Assembly (NCBI RefSeq): GCF_024172095.1
Contig: NZ_JAMZDX010000008.1
Coordinates: forward strand, 1-64,000
Direction: 5' to 3'
Origin: Kitasatospora cinereorecta
Lineage (GTDB): Bacteria; Actinomycetota; Actinomycetes; Streptomycetales; Streptomycetaceae
DNA length: 64,000 bases
Shown here: positions 7,442 through 16,578 of the stretch, in pieces
Position numbering within the stretch: position 1 is the first letter of the stretch
Layout: the number at the start of each line of letters is the position of its first letter
The notes under the pieces: generated by a model
Databases searched by the model: none
What the model was told of the DNA's origin: nothing
What the model saw: the letters and a program-made list of their open reading frames with translations, nothing else
Program-made: the position numbers and the translations under genes

Positions 7442-9397
7442 TCAGCTGGATGGACGCCTGAGCCGGTCGATGGCGTCCGGAACTTCGGTGAGCCGGTTCA
7501 CGCTGGCGGTCGCCGGCAGGTGACCGTAGAGGTCGTAGCGGTCGTACAGGAGTGGCAGGGCGATGCGAGCGGCGCGGGCTCCGAGCACGTCGTTGACCAG
7601 GCCGTCCCCGAGGAACCAGCACTGGTCCGGGCTGAGACTCAGGGCGTTGACCGCGATGTCGAAGATCTCGCGGCGGGGTTTCTCCACGCCGACCTGACTG
7701 GAGTCGATGACGACCTCGAAGTACCCCCTCATTCCGGTAGCGGCCAGCTCGTCCTCCAGTGCTCCTTCGGAGTTGGCGACGGCGGCCAGGCGGATGCCCT
7801 GCTCACGTAGACGACGCAGGGCGACGTGCGCGTCGGGGTCCACGTCGCTGTAGAGGTCGGGCCTTCGGAGGCAGGTGTGGAACGCCCGAAGAGCGATGGG
7901 GTCGGGCACACCAAGGGCGCGGCCCCAGGCGAGGGCGACCTTGTCGTCGCCGCTGATGCCGACGGGAAGTGGCAGGTGGCGGGCTTCGGCGGCCAGGACG
8001 AGGGCTGCGGTTAGGCGATCTGGCTCGAAGGGCGAGCGGTGCCCGGCCTGGCGGAGTTCTTCCCCGAGGACGGTCGAGCTCGGGTGGATGACCGTCATCC
8101 CGATGTCGAGCAGTAGGGCCTTCGGCACGGCAGTGGCGTGCTGCAGGCTGCGCCCGGCATGAGGGGCTGGCTCTGCCTGGGAGGACACATGCGCCGCGGC
8201 CGCGTTGCTGGGTGCGGTGCGCCGGGAAGCGCTGGCGGTGATCAGGTCCGCGAGAGCAGCCTGGGTGTGGTCGGCCATCCGAGCATGGGAGAAATGCTCT
8301 TCCACGTGGGCTCGGGCTCGTTCGCCCAGGGACTTGCGCACGTGAGGGTCGGTGACGAGCTGGTCGAGAGCTTTGGCGAGCGGAGGAACTTGGTCGGGCG
8401 CCACCACGAGGGCGATGTCCGACCGGGTGGTGATCTCGCGGGTGCCGGGGATGTCGGTGGTGATGACCGGTGTGCCGCTGGCCATGGCTTCCAGGACGGC
8501 GAGGCCGAGCCCTTCGGCGAGGCTGGGCTGGGCGACGATGTCGGCTTCGGCCAGTAGCGCGGGCATGCCGGTGTAGGGGACGGTCTCGTCGACGGTGACG
8601 ACGCCGTCCAGCTCCAGGGCGCCGATCTGGGCATGGAGTTGGTCGGCGTAGGCGCGGCTGGCGGAGTTGACGCTCCCGGCGATCAGCAGCCGGGTCTCTG
8701 GGTGGCGCCGGTGGATCTCGGCGAACGCGGGCAGCAGGTTGTGCATGCCCTTGCGGTGCTTGAGGCGTCCCGCGCAGACGATGAGCAGGTGCTCGCGGGT
8801 CAGGCCGTACCGCTCACGCACGTGCGGTTCTCTGCGGGCCGGGTGGAACAGGTCGGTGTCAACGCCGTGGTGGATCAGCGCAGTGGCCAGGTCCGGGGCC
8901 CAGTGGAGGGCGCGGGCGGCGTAGAACGCGGAGCCAGCCAGGACGAGGTCTGGCCGTAAGGTCTCGTAGACCATGCGCAGGCGGCCGGCTCCGAGTGGTT
9001 CCGCCTCGGGCTGCTGCTCGTGGAAGGCCGCGGCCCACGGGATATCGGCTCCAAGTGCCAGCATCTTGGCAGTGATTGCGGTGTCCAGGCTGTTGCTGAG
9101 GAGGATGTCCGGGCGGAAGTCGTCCACCAGGTACTGGAGTTCGGGCAGCAGGCCGAAGGCCATCTGTTCCCAGGCGATGGTGCTCTCGGTCGTGGTCCGG
9201 TAACTGGACAGGCGCTCGACTCGGACGCCGGCCGGGTCGCCGTCGATCTGCTCGCCCGGCTGGTGGCCGCTGGGCAGGTCGGTGGCAACGGTGACCTGGT
9301 GTCTGCGGGCGGCGAGGAGTTGGGCGACCTGGAAGGCGTAGGTCTCGGCGCCGCCGATGAGGGGGTGGAAGGTGGCGGTGAGGATCAGCAGACGCAT
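7442..9397 (-). CDS. glycosyltransferase family 4 fused to HAD-like phosphatase (651 aa)
   Basis: Residues 1-400 are a GT4 (GT-B fold): N-terminal ATFHPLIGGAETYAFQVAQ, the central VCAGRLKHRKGMHNLLPAF donor-site strand, and the C-terminal SLAEGLGLAVLEAMASGTPV with the E-x7-E-type motif. After a linker, residues about 430-650 are a HAD hydrolase: ALLLDIGMTV replaces DxD at motif I, with AVANSEG (motif II), the KPRREIF lysine (motif III) and WFLGDGLVNDV (motif IV). The first motif has D-I-G where catalytic HADs have D-x-D, so phosphatase activity is uncertain. Last gene of the seven-gene operon, 6 nt after the nucleotidyltransferase. Confidence 0.85.
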   Translation of the reverse strand: MRLLILTATFHPLIGGAETYAFQVAQLLAARRHQVTVATDLPSGHQPGEQIDGDPAGVRVERLSSYRTTTESTIAWEQMAFGLLPELQYLVDDFRPDILLSNSLDTAITAKMLALGADIPWAAAFHEQQPEAEPLGAGRLRMVYETLRPDLVLAGSAFYAARALHWAPDLATALIHHGVDTDLFHPARREPHVRERYGLTREHLLIVCAGRLKHRKGMHNLLPAFAEIHRRHPETRLLIAGSVNSASRAYADQLHAQIGALELDGVVTVDETVPYTGMPALLAEADIVAQPSLAEGLGLAVLEAMASGTPVITTDIPGTREITTRSDIALVVAPDQVPPLAKALDQLVTDPHVRKSLGERARAHVEEHFSHARMADHTQAALADLITASASRRTAPSNAAAAHVSSQAEPAPHAGRSLQHATAVPKALLLDIGMTVIHPSSTVLGEELRQAGHRSPFEPDRLTAALVLAAEARHLPLPVGISGDDKVALAWGRALGVPDPIALRAFHTCLRRPDLYSDVDPDAHVALRRLREQGIRLAAVANSEGALEDELAATGMRGYFEVVIDSSQVGVEKPRREIFDIAVNALSLSPDQCWFLGDGLVNDVLGARAARIALPLLYDRYDLYGHLPATASVNRLTEVPDAIDRLRRPSS

Positions 9398-9403
9398 GGG
9401 CGG

Positions 9404-10480
9404 TCAGGTCCTTCCGGGGCGTTCGATGATCTGGCTGATGGCCCTGGTGCCGGCGGGCACGCTGGCACCAGGTAGCAGGACGGTGTCGACGAGGGTGCAT
9501 CCGGCTCCGATGTGGCTCCCGGGCCCGATGACAACGCGGGCCAGTTCGGTGCCCGGCTCAACGAGGGCGTCCTGGCCGAGCACGACCGGACCGGTGATGC
9601 GCGTGTCGGGAGGCAGTGTGCGGTCCTGCCCGCTCCACAGCCCATTGGTGCCGAGGGCGCGCAGGCCGGTGGCTCTGCGCTGTTGTGGGGAGCGGAGGTA
9701 GGCGAGGTTGGCCGCCAGCAGCGCCTCGGGGGTGCCGATGTCGCTCCACTGGCCGTCGAGGCGGTGGGTGGCGACGCGGCGTCCGCAGGCGAGCAGCGTG
9801 GTGACCAGCTCCGCGAAGTCGTACGGGCGGCCGTTGTCCGGTGGCGTGAGGCTGTGCAGCAGCTGTCGGCTCATGACGTAGATGCCACAGCTGATGTCTT
9901 CCAGCGGCCCGGCCTTGGCTGGCTTCTCCCGCATCCGGATCACGAAGCCGTCGGCGTCGAGATCCAGGACGCCGAAGCGGTGGGCGTCTTCGACGAGTGT
10001 GGTGACCAGGGTGAGATCGGCGCCCGAGCGGCGGTGGGTCGCGAGCAGCGCTGCCAGGTCGAGGTCGGTCAGCGCGTCCGCGCTGACCACCAGGTAGTCC
10101 TTGGCATCCGGAACCGCTCGGCGGCAGGCGACTACACCGCCGAGGGGACCGCTGGGTAGCGGCTCGGACACCAGATGCAGACGAGGTCCGCCCTGCTCGG
10201 ACAGCCTCTGCACCGCGGCGAACGCATCCGGCAGGTGGCAGACGTTCGCGTGGAACTCCACTATGCCGGCGCGGTGGAGCGCGAGAGCCGTCCACAGGAT
10301 GAGGGGGACGTTGAGGACAGGCAGGAGCGGCTTGGGGATGGTGCGGGTGAACGGGTCGAGGCGGCTGCCTCGGCCCGCGGCCAGCACGATCGCCGCCACG
10401 TGGGCCGCCTGCTGCGTGGCTGGTGCTGTGGTGGCGAGTAGGGATCGGTAGAGAGCGGCGCCGGCTGCCGGTTCACGCAC
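9404..10480 (-). CDS. sugar-phosphate nucleotidyltransferase (358 aa)
   Basis: The signature IVLAAGRGSRLDPFTRTIPKPLLPVLNVPL (shown in part: AAGRGSRL, then PKPLLPV) is the GxGxR...PK nucleotide-binding motif of RmlA/GalU/GlmU-type enzymes; VVSADAL holds the metal-binding Asp. The C-terminal 90 residues look like a short left-handed beta-helix (hexapeptide-like ITGPVVLGQDALVEPG). It would activate a sugar-1-phosphate to an NDP-sugar for the two glycosyltransferases of the same operon. It overlaps the deacetylase gene by 8 nt, indicating translational coupling. Confidence 0.85.
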   Translation of the reverse strand: MREPAAGAALYRSLLATTAPATQQAAHVAAIVLAAGRGSRLDPFTRTIPKPLLPVLNVPLILWTALALHRAGIVEFHANVCHLPDAFAAVQRLSEQGGPRLHLVSEPLPSGPLGGVVACRRAVPDAKDYLVVSADALTDLDLAALLATHRRSGADLTLVTTLVEDAHRFGVLDLDADGFVIRMREKPAKAGPLEDISCGIYVMSRQLLHSLTPPDNGRPYDFAELVTTLLACGRRVATHRLDGQWSDIGTPEALLAANLAYLRSPQQRRATGLRALGTNGLWSGQDRTLPPDTRITGPVVLGQDALVEPGTELARVVIGPGSHIGAGCTLVDTVLLPGASVPAGTRAISQIIERPGRT

Positions 10481-11549
10481 CGGTGCGTCCCACGGGCGTG
10501 GTGCGCGAGCTGGGGGTGAAGGCCAGGGCCTGGCTCGGGACGGTCGAAAACATCGTCTCGATGTCCGCGTCGGTGAGGCCGACGGAGGCCATATTGGCGG
10601 CCTGTACTGGGTAGCCGGAGGAGCCGGAGGCCACCGCGCCGTCGTCGCGGTATCGCAGGGGGCTGTTCGGGAGCTGATGGAGGATCTCGCCGGCCATGGC
10701 GTCGAGTTCGGTGTCGTCGGTCATCGCGATCAGCCGCTGCGGGGTGAGGTAGTCGACGGTGCGGCGGCAGATCGCGAGGTCGACGTGGTGGCCGTCGAAG
10801 TTGAGCGCCGGGGTCAGCAGGTTGGCGCGGGTGGCCTCCAGCAGGGCGGCGGGCACCGGCCCGAGGGTGTCGGCCAGGGTATCGGGGGCCCATGCCTCGT
10901 CCATGAACTTGGCCAGTTCGTGCTGACGCCGGTCGCACTGATGCGGGGTGCGCCAGGCGTGGGTGAACGCCCGGGGCATGTCGTTGAACAGGTGGTCGGT
11001 CAGCACCAGGTACGGCGAGGACTTGTAGGACTCGTGGAGTTGGTTCAGGACATCCTTGGTGCGTTCGGCACTGCGCTTGGGGTTCTCTCGGGTGAAGTGG
11101 CCCAGCGCGATCCGGGTGCCCTGGTCATACAGCTCCGTCAGCAGGCCGGCGAACGTGCAGGCGGTGCTGATCTTCTCGTCCAGCGCGAGCGCGTCGGGGG
11201 CCATCACTACGTAGCGCAGCCCGAGGGTGCCGAGCGAGGCGATCGCGCGCCACTCGGCGCCGGTGGGGGTCCAGGATCCGGCGCGCGGGATGCCGCCCTC
11301 GGGGCCGAGGAGCGGGCCCTCCATGGCGAACCCGGCGATGGCGGGCAGGCGGCCGTCGCGCTTGAGCGCGTCGAACGCCTTCATCACTTCGGTGAAGGAG
11401 GCGAGGTGGTCGCGCCGCAGGTAGACGGTGGGCAGCACGGTCAGGTCGTGCTCGCGGGCGAGCGCGTCCACGGCCTCCAGATCGTCCGGCTGGAGGGAGG
11501 AGTAGTCGAAGCGGCCGATCCCGTGGGTGTGGAACAGCACGGTGCTCAT
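10473..11549 (-). CDS. NagA-like amidohydrolase (N-acetylhexosamine-phosphate deacetylase type, 358 aa)
   Basis: The ATG at 11549 has AAGGACTTCCC before it and gives an N-terminus FHTHGIG (H-x-H metal motif). Other amidohydrolase landmarks are GFAMEGPLLGPEGG (the E of the NagA metal site), ALGHF (histidine), FDGHHVDLA and AMTDDTE (catalytic Asp of the TIM barrel). NagA removes acetyl from N-acetylglucosamine-6-phosphate; the exact substrate here is unknown, but release of a free amine on a sugar or cyclitol fits the pathway. It is slightly shorter than typical NagA because the usual N-terminal beta-sandwich is missing. Confidence 0.75.
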   Translation of the reverse strand: MSTVLFHTHGIGRFDYSSLQPDDLEAVDALAREHDLTVLPTVYLRRDHLASFTEVMKAFDALKRDGRLPAIAGFAMEGPLLGPEGGIPRAGSWTPTGAEWRAIASLGTLGLRYVVMAPDALALDEKISTACTFAGLLTELYDQGTRIALGHFTRENPKRSAERTKDVLNQLHESYKSSPYLVLTDHLFNDMPRAFTHAWRTPHQCDRRQHELAKFMDEAWAPDTLADTLGPVPAALLEATRANLLTPALNFDGHHVDLAICRRTVDYLTPQRLIAMTDDTELDAMAGEILHQLPNSPLRYRDDGAVASGSSGYPVQAANMASVGLTDADIETMFSTVPSQALAFTPSSRTTPVGRTGA

Positions 11550-11626
11550 GGGAAGTCCTTTCGGTGCGGCTCCTGCGGCTGGGTGGTCTCTAGGAGCAAG
11601 GTCGGTGCGGTGGGTAAGGCGCGATG

Positions 11627-13507
11627 TCAGTGCTCGTGGGGGACGGATCCCTGGCCGCTGATGCCGGTCAGGGCGTGCAGGAGCTTGGAGTGCAGGGCCG
11701 CGGTGCGGGAGGCCACCAAGTACTTGGCCTCCACCTGCGGGCCGTTCATTGCGAGGGCATGCCCGCGTTCGTCGCTGACGACAGCGCCTGCCGCCCTCAG
11801 GAGGTGGATCGGGGCGGCGATGTCCCAGGTCTGCTGCCCGCACATGCGCACCACGGCGCCGCTCGCGAAACCGCGGGCGACGTCCGTCAGGACGCGGGTG
11901 GCCTCGGCGTGATCGACGAGGTAGCGAGTACCGGTGGGAAGTGCCTTGCGAAGGCCAGGCGGGTCGCAGTAGACCGTGTGCACCACAGCCGTGTCCGACG
12001 GCGGGGAATCGCTCGCTTGGAAGGCAGCGGCGCCTGCGACGGCGACGCCAGTAAGGCCCGGGGCCGGGAAGTGGACGACGGAGAAGTCGGGCCGGTGCCC
12101 AGTCCAGGCGCTGAGGAGGATGGCGAAGTCGGGCGAGCCGGCCAGGTACTGGCTGGTGCCGTCCAGCGGGTCGACGAACCACAGCGTGTCGCCCGCGCTC
12201 TGATGGGATTGCTCGTCCTCCTCACTGACGACGAGTGCACCAGGGTGGGTCAGCTGTAGCACGGACAGGAGGATGTCCTGGCTGTTGTAGTCGGCGCGGG
12301 AGACCTGGCTTCCGTCGGTCTTGATGCGGACCCCAAGCTCGGACTGGCCGACCACCGCGTTACCGGGCCAGGTGTCCAGGAGGTGCTGCCCGGCGCGTAG
12401 GACACCGGCCACCACCTCGCTCTGCGCCGGCGAGCAAACCGAGTAGAGGTTTTCGAGGTTGGGAGACATGGCCTGGTGCAGCCGGGGAATCGGCCGACCG
12501 ACGCCTGCGATGCCGTCGTCCGGTGCAAGCGAAGGGAGGATGGCGTCCCGCCAGGCATGCCATGAGTTCGTGTCGTCGAACACCTCTACGAGTCTCGGGC
12601 GTTCACGCTGCTGGCGCATCGCGCGGAGGAGGTGAACGGGTTCCCCGAACCCCGGTGGAATGAGCGTGACCGCCTCGTTGAGAGTGAGGTCCCGGGTCTC
12701 GGGCAGATGTGTGCCGATCACCGGCCGGTTGTGGGCCGCGAGCTGGCGGGCGGCCCACAACGTCTCCCCGCACACCGGGTGACGTAGTTGGATCGCGCAG
12801 TCACATGCGAGCATGAGCGCGTCCAGGTCCTGGTAGTCCACATAACCGAGCGGTCGGATGGACGGGTCGGCCGGTAAGGCAATCTCGTCGTCCACGCTCC
12901 CGGCCAGAACGAGCACGGTGTCGGCCGGCCTGTCCTGCCACAGCCGCCAGCCCTCGAGGACGGCGTCCAGGCGTTCATGGCGGCCGAGTCGGCAGCCGAG
13001 CGATGCGAAGACGTAAGCGTGCTGCGGGAGACCGAACCGTTCGCGGGCCGCCTCCAAGGACATGCCGGTTGCTGGGGCAACCGGGTAGGGCAGGGCGGAG
13101 ACGCGGACGTGCGGGTAGCGGCTGGTCAGCAGGTGGGCGACATCGCGGTTGTGAACGAGGACCTCGGTGGCCTGTTCGACGGCGAGCCACTGAACGTTGC
13201 CGTGACCGGCCCATCGGTCCAGGCCAGCGAGATGGTACTCGTGCAGCAGGACCGGACCGGGGCGCTGGAGGAGCGCCTGCAGAGCGCCGATGTGCAGCGG
13301 ATCGTTGCCGAGGTGGTAGAGAACCTGATCGAACTCACCTGGGTGCCGCTGGTCGTTGGGGCCGACGTGGACGCACCGGAAGTGGCGGCCGAGGTGGGGC
13401 AACGACTGCTCGATGTACCGGGCGGCGGCGCTCTTGTACGGGGCGCGGGGGCCGAAGATGCCGAGCGTTGGCAGTGCGCCGGTCGTCTTGGGACTGACGG
13501 AGGTCAC
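11627..13507 (-). CDS. glycosyltransferase fused to inositol-monophosphatase-type phosphatase (626 aa)
   Basis: The start is a GTG at 13507 in a GTGA overlap with the aminotransferase stop. Residues 1-370 resemble a GT-B glycosyltransferase (LGIFGPRAPYKSAAARYIEQ at the N-terminus; FASLGCRLGRHERLDAVLEGW as donor-domain strand). Residues about 385-620 are an IMPase/FIG superfamily phosphatase: EEDEQ for the first metal motif, WFVDPLDGTSQYLAG for the canonical WxxDPxDGT motif, and QQTWDIAAPIHLLRAAG for the C-terminal WDxAA motif. Such phosphatases hydrolyse inositol-P, bisphosphates or sugar-P. The fusion suggests that transfer and dephosphorylation of the same intermediate are coupled. Confidence 0.85.
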   Translation of the reverse strand: MTSVSPKTTGALPTLGIFGPRAPYKSAAARYIEQSLPHLGRHFRCVHVGPNDQRHPGEFDQVLYHLGNDPLHIGALQALLQRPGPVLLHEYHLAGLDRWAGHGNVQWLAVEQATEVLVHNRDVAHLLTSRYPHVRVSALPYPVAPATGMSLEAARERFGLPQHAYVFASLGCRLGRHERLDAVLEGWRLWQDRPADTVLVLAGSVDDEIALPADPSIRPLGYVDYQDLDALMLACDCAIQLRHPVCGETLWAARQLAAHNRPVIGTHLPETRDLTLNEAVTLIPPGFGEPVHLLRAMRQQRERPRLVEVFDDTNSWHAWRDAILPSLAPDDGIAGVGRPIPRLHQAMSPNLENLYSVCSPAQSEVVAGVLRAGQHLLDTWPGNAVVGQSELGVRIKTDGSQVSRADYNSQDILLSVLQLTHPGALVVSEEDEQSHQSAGDTLWFVDPLDGTSQYLAGSPDFAILLSAWTGHRPDFSVVHFPAPGLTGVAVAGAAAFQASDSPPSDTAVVHTVYCDPPGLRKALPTGTRYLVDHAEATRVLTDVARGFASGAVVRMCGQQTWDIAAPIHLLRAAGAVVSDERGHALAMNGPQVEAKYLVASRTAALHSKLLHALTGISGQGSVPHEH

Positions 13508-14424
13508 GGCAGCAGCTTCACGAGGGTGGCGTCGAGGGGCTGCCTGGAGCCGGTGCACAGTTCCAGGTAGGCAGTCCGCAGGGCGTTGGCCACGGGTGCC
13601 TGCCGGTGGCGGGGCGCGTGCCGGTCGATCTGGCCGACGAGCCGCACCTCGTCCAACGTGCCAGCGATGAACACCTCGTCGGCGCTGTACAGCTCCGAAC
13701 GGGTGATCGAGCGCTCCTGGGCGGTCAGGCCGAGTTCCGTCTGAGCCAGGCGAATGACGGTGCGTCGGGTGATGCTGTCCAGGATCCCGTCGGCCAATGG
13801 TGGAGTGATCAACTGCCCGTCACGCAGCAGGAAGACGGCGGCTCCTGGGGTCTCGGTAACGTGGCCGTCAGCGTTGAGGAGGATCGCTTCGTCGGCGCCA
13901 GCCTGGAGGGCTTCCAGGCGGGCCAGCCGGAACGCGGTGTACGCGGCGCCGGTCTTGGCCAGGGGCGGCAGCGCCAGCTCCGGGATGCGCCGCCACGTAC
14001 TGATGGTGCACGACAGCGGTTGATCGGAGCGAGGACCGGTGGGGTGACAGGCGATGAACGCACCCACTGTCACTGTGTCCTGGCGCGCCGTGTAGCGGCC
14101 GGAGTCGACGTAGATCGTCGGCCGAACGTACACGTCCTCGCGCAGCTCAGTGGCGTGGAGGATCTCGCCGAGCCCCTGGGCCAGCTGCTCGATCAGCCCG
14201 TCGTGCGGGATCTGCAGCAGGCGCGCCGAGGCGGCGAGACGGTGCAGGTGCTCGTGCGGCCGGATGACGGCGAACTGCCCGGTCTCGGGGCGCCAGTAGC
14301 CACGGATGCCCTCGAAGACGTTCAGACCGCGAAGCGCCGTCTCGGAGGCGACGTGGACCTGGGCGTCCTGCCAGGGCACGACCTCGCCATTCCACCAGAT
14401 CAGCTTCGGTTCAGTCTCGTACAT
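13504..14424 (-). CDS. branched-chain-type (class IV) PLP aminotransferase (306 aa)
   Basis: Clear fold-type IV aminotransferase: N-terminal WWNGEVVPWQDAQVHVASE, LRGLNVFEGIRGY, the PLP lysine in PLAKTGAAYTA (about residue 162), DEAILLNADGHVTETPGAAVF, and GILDSITRRTV near the C-terminus. Closest in layout to IlvE/D-amino acid aminotransferase. In this operon it probably aminates a pathway intermediate rather than serving housekeeping branched-chain synthesis, which is an inference from context. It overlaps the upstream NUDIX-like gene by 14 nt and the downstream gene by 4 nt. Confidence 0.85.
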   Translation of the reverse strand: MYETEPKLIWWNGEVVPWQDAQVHVASETALRGLNVFEGIRGYWRPETGQFAVIRPHEHLHRLAASARLLQIPHDGLIEQLAQGLGEILHATELREDVYVRPTIYVDSGRYTARQDTVTVGAFIACHPTGPRSDQPLSCTISTWRRIPELALPPLAKTGAAYTAFRLARLEALQAGADEAILLNADGHVTETPGAAVFLLRDGQLITPPLADGILDSITRRTVIRLAQTELGLTAQERSITRSELYSADEVFIAGTLDEVRLVGQIDRHAPRHRQAPVANALRTAYLELCTGSRQPLDATLVKLLP

Positions 14425-15226
14425 GGTATTCCTCCTTGTGTTCGTTGGCGGTAGCGGGCCACTCCTGGACGGTCAGAGCGCCGTTGCCCAGGGCCGCGCG
14501 CAGGAGTTCGGGGACGTAGTCCACGTACGGTCGAAGGTTGTTGGAGGGCGGGTCGTCGTTCTGGGGGGGGTGGTGGGACGCGGCGAGCAGGGAGACGAAC
14601 TCCGGGTGCCCGCCGGCCAGCGTCAGCTGGCGGTGGTGACGGGTGAAGATCGCGCGGAGCTCGGTGGCGTCCCGGGGCGGGGCGCCGAAGATGATGCCGA
14701 TGTCCCCGTGGTCGCCACCGGTCTTGACGGCCCACAGCGTGACCTCGTCCGGCCTCAGCGCGAGGCCGGTCTCCTCCGCGAGTTCGCGCACCGCCTCGGC
14801 GCGCACGGCCGCCTCGGTGAGCAAGGCCCCGCTCGGCGGCACATCGACGTTGCCGCCGGGGAGTTGGACCCGTCCGGGGGTGCTTGTGGCGGCTCCCATG
14901 CGGCCCAGGACGACCCGCCCGTCCGTGGTCACCGGCAAGACCGAGGCGAACAGGGCACGGGCGAAGCGCCGCCCTACCGCCGGACCGGATGCCCGTCGCC
15001 ACAGGTACTGGGAGTACGTGCCAGCCGACCAGTCCACTCGGCAGGTCGCGCCGTCCCAACTGAGCGAGCGGGCTGCCACGATGGGTCCGTCGAACAAGTT
15101 CGGGTTCGCCGCGAGCGCCGACTGCCAGGTGAGGGCGATCTCCTCGCTCTCCGAAGGCGTGTACTGCACGGGTTCCACTTCCCGGAGCGCCAGGCCGTCC
15201 GCCAGACGCCACTCGACGCCGGTCAC
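14411..15226 (-). CDS. NUDIX-family hydrolase (271 aa)
   Basis: The GTG start at 15226 lies in a GTGA overlap with the SIR2-like gene. The NUDIX core is VQLPGGNVDVPPSGALL followed by AVRELAEETGL (about residues 140-180), matching REUxEExGU although the upstream Glu spacing is one residue off the strict consensus. The N-terminal 110 residues form an additional domain. NUDIX enzymes cleave nucleoside diphosphates linked to another group; pairing with a SIR2-like NAD-binding protein hints at NAD- or NDP-sugar-related chemistry. Confidence 0.75.
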   Translation of the reverse strand: MTGVEWRLADGLALREVEPVQYTPSESEEIALTWQSALAANPNLFDGPIVAARSLSWDGATCRVDWSAGTYSQYLWRRASGPAVGRRFARALFASVLPVTTDGRVVLGRMGAATSTPGRVQLPGGNVDVPPSGALLTEAAVRAEAVRELAEETGLALRPDEVTLWAVKTGGDHGDIGIIFGAPPRDATELRAIFTRHHRQLTLAGGHPEFVSLLAASHHPPQNDDPPSNNLRPYVDYVPELLRAALGNGALTVQEWPATANEHKEEYHVRD

Positions 15227-16437
15227 GAGGCAACGCCCAGCAGTGCGGACAGCTCGGTGAGGGCCGGCTCCGCCTCCCGGCGACACAGCAGGTCCCCGTC
15301 CAGCGCTCCCTCGACGGGGTAGGACACGAAGGCGTCGTTCTCCCAGAAGCCCTCCGGGTCGAGGAAGAACACCCTCATGCCGCGGGCGCGGGCCCGGCGC
15401 TGGACGCGGCGCCGGTCGGCGTGGCTGCCGATCACCAGCAGCGAGCGCGCCTCGGGTAGGAACGGCACCGGCGGTACCTGCTGGTCGTAGCGGCGCACGT
15501 AGCACTCCTCCATTCCGGCGCGGGCCGTCAGACCGTCGAAGTTGTTGGTGATCACCGGGCCGACAATGTGGCCGGCGTCCCGCAGCGCCCGAAGGGCGCC
15601 GTGGCCGGGGGTCGGTTCGGCGAGGAAGCACGCCTGGAACATCTCCGTCAGTTCCGGCAACTTGTGCTCAGGAGTGGCGATGACCTCGTGGAGGAACGTG
15701 TCCGCCTGGGGGTCCAGGACGAAGGTGTTGGCGGCGCGGTTGGTGACCCGATAGATCTCGTGCAGCCGGTGCAGCGCCGGGATGCCCGCTTCGACCGACA
15801 TGCCGCAGCCGATCTCCACCTGGCACGGCAGGAAGTCGGCCAGCGCCGACAGGTCGGGTATCGGGGCCGGGTTCTGTCGGCGGTCCTTGACCCGCATGCC
15901 GCCGGTCAACACGTCCCACGGGAGGTTGCGGGTCGCGGCCGTGGGCGTGTAGCCATCGGATACCAGGCAGACGTCCAGCGCGCGGTAGCCGGCTGGCAGG
16001 ACACGGCCGACACGCAGGTCCTGCGGGTGAACGGGGTGGTCGGTCACAGTACAGCGGGCGTCGGCCCGTACCCATTCGCGCGTCCCTAACCGGCGCCATC
16101 CGCCGTCCGCCAGCGCCTTCGTGACACTGTCGCGGTGCTGTGCCCACTCGGCCTCCGGGTAGGCCGCCGAGTGGTAGATGTACAGCTCCGTCAGCGCCAG
16201 GCTGGGGCGCGCACCGGAGTCGAGGAGCCCGTACCGGTAGCGGTAGTGCAGCAGCCTACGGCGCGCGTCCCCGGGCTGCTGCCACCCGGACTGGTCAGCA
16301 TTGGCGGTCTCCTGCGTGCGTCGCCAAAGCCCCTCCTCCAAGTATCGGGGCCGGTCGCGCGCGTCGCGGTACCGCGTGCGCCAGCGCTGCGCCAGTTTCT
16401 CGTCGAGATTGTGGAGCACGACGTGCGGGAACTTCAT
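15223..16437 (-). CDS. SIR2-like protein, first gene of the seven-gene operon (404 aa)
   Basis: Residues about 205-400 carry sirtuin landmarks: VEIGCGMSVEAGIPAL resembles GAGxSxxSGIPxFR, VGPVITNNFDGLTARAG resembles the ITQNxDxLHxxAG motif, and SLLVIGSHAD with VFFLDPE the NAD-binding end. The usual sirtuin zinc-binding cysteines are not apparent. The N-terminal 200 residues are unrelated to sirtuins and unrecognised. Such SIR2-like domains occur as NAD hydrolases in defence and as biosynthetic proteins; which applies is open. The promoter must lie in 16438-16578. Confidence 0.65.
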   Translation of the reverse strand: MKFPHVVLHNLDEKLAQRWRTRYRDARDRPRYLEEGLWRRTQETANADQSGWQQPGDARRRLLHYRYRYGLLDSGARPSLALTELYIYHSAAYPEAEWAQHRDSVTKALADGGWRRLGTREWVRADARCTVTDHPVHPQDLRVGRVLPAGYRALDVCLVSDGYTPTAATRNLPWDVLTGGMRVKDRRQNPAPIPDLSALADFLPCQVEIGCGMSVEAGIPALHRLHEIYRVTNRAANTFVLDPQADTFLHEVIATPEHKLPELTEMFQACFLAEPTPGHGALRALRDAGHIVGPVITNNFDGLTARAGMEECYVRRYDQQVPPVPFLPEARSLLVIGSHADRRRVQRRARARGMRVFFLDPEGFWENDAFVSYPVEGALDGDLLCRREAEPALTELSALLGVAS

Positions 16438-16578
16438 GATCCCCCTCTTCCTGCCCCAGGGCGGCGTGCCGTCCTGGGCGGTGCCATTCCGGCCGGGACG
16501 TCGAGGGCCGGTTGATAATGAAGTCGAGTGGCGAACGCGACTCTCAGAGGCGGTAGCTGGGCACCAGGCACGGATAAC

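Noticed and set aside
7387..8600. Plus-strand open frames opposite the glycosyltransferase-HAD fusion
   Set aside because: No ribosome-binding sites or motifs; the minus-strand protein has clear GT4 and HAD signatures.
15223..16437. SIR2-like plus NUDIX genes considered as a stand-alone NAD-depleting defence pair
   Set aside because: They are coupled to five sugar/amino metabolism genes, so a biosynthetic role is at least as likely; kept as open in the feature entry.
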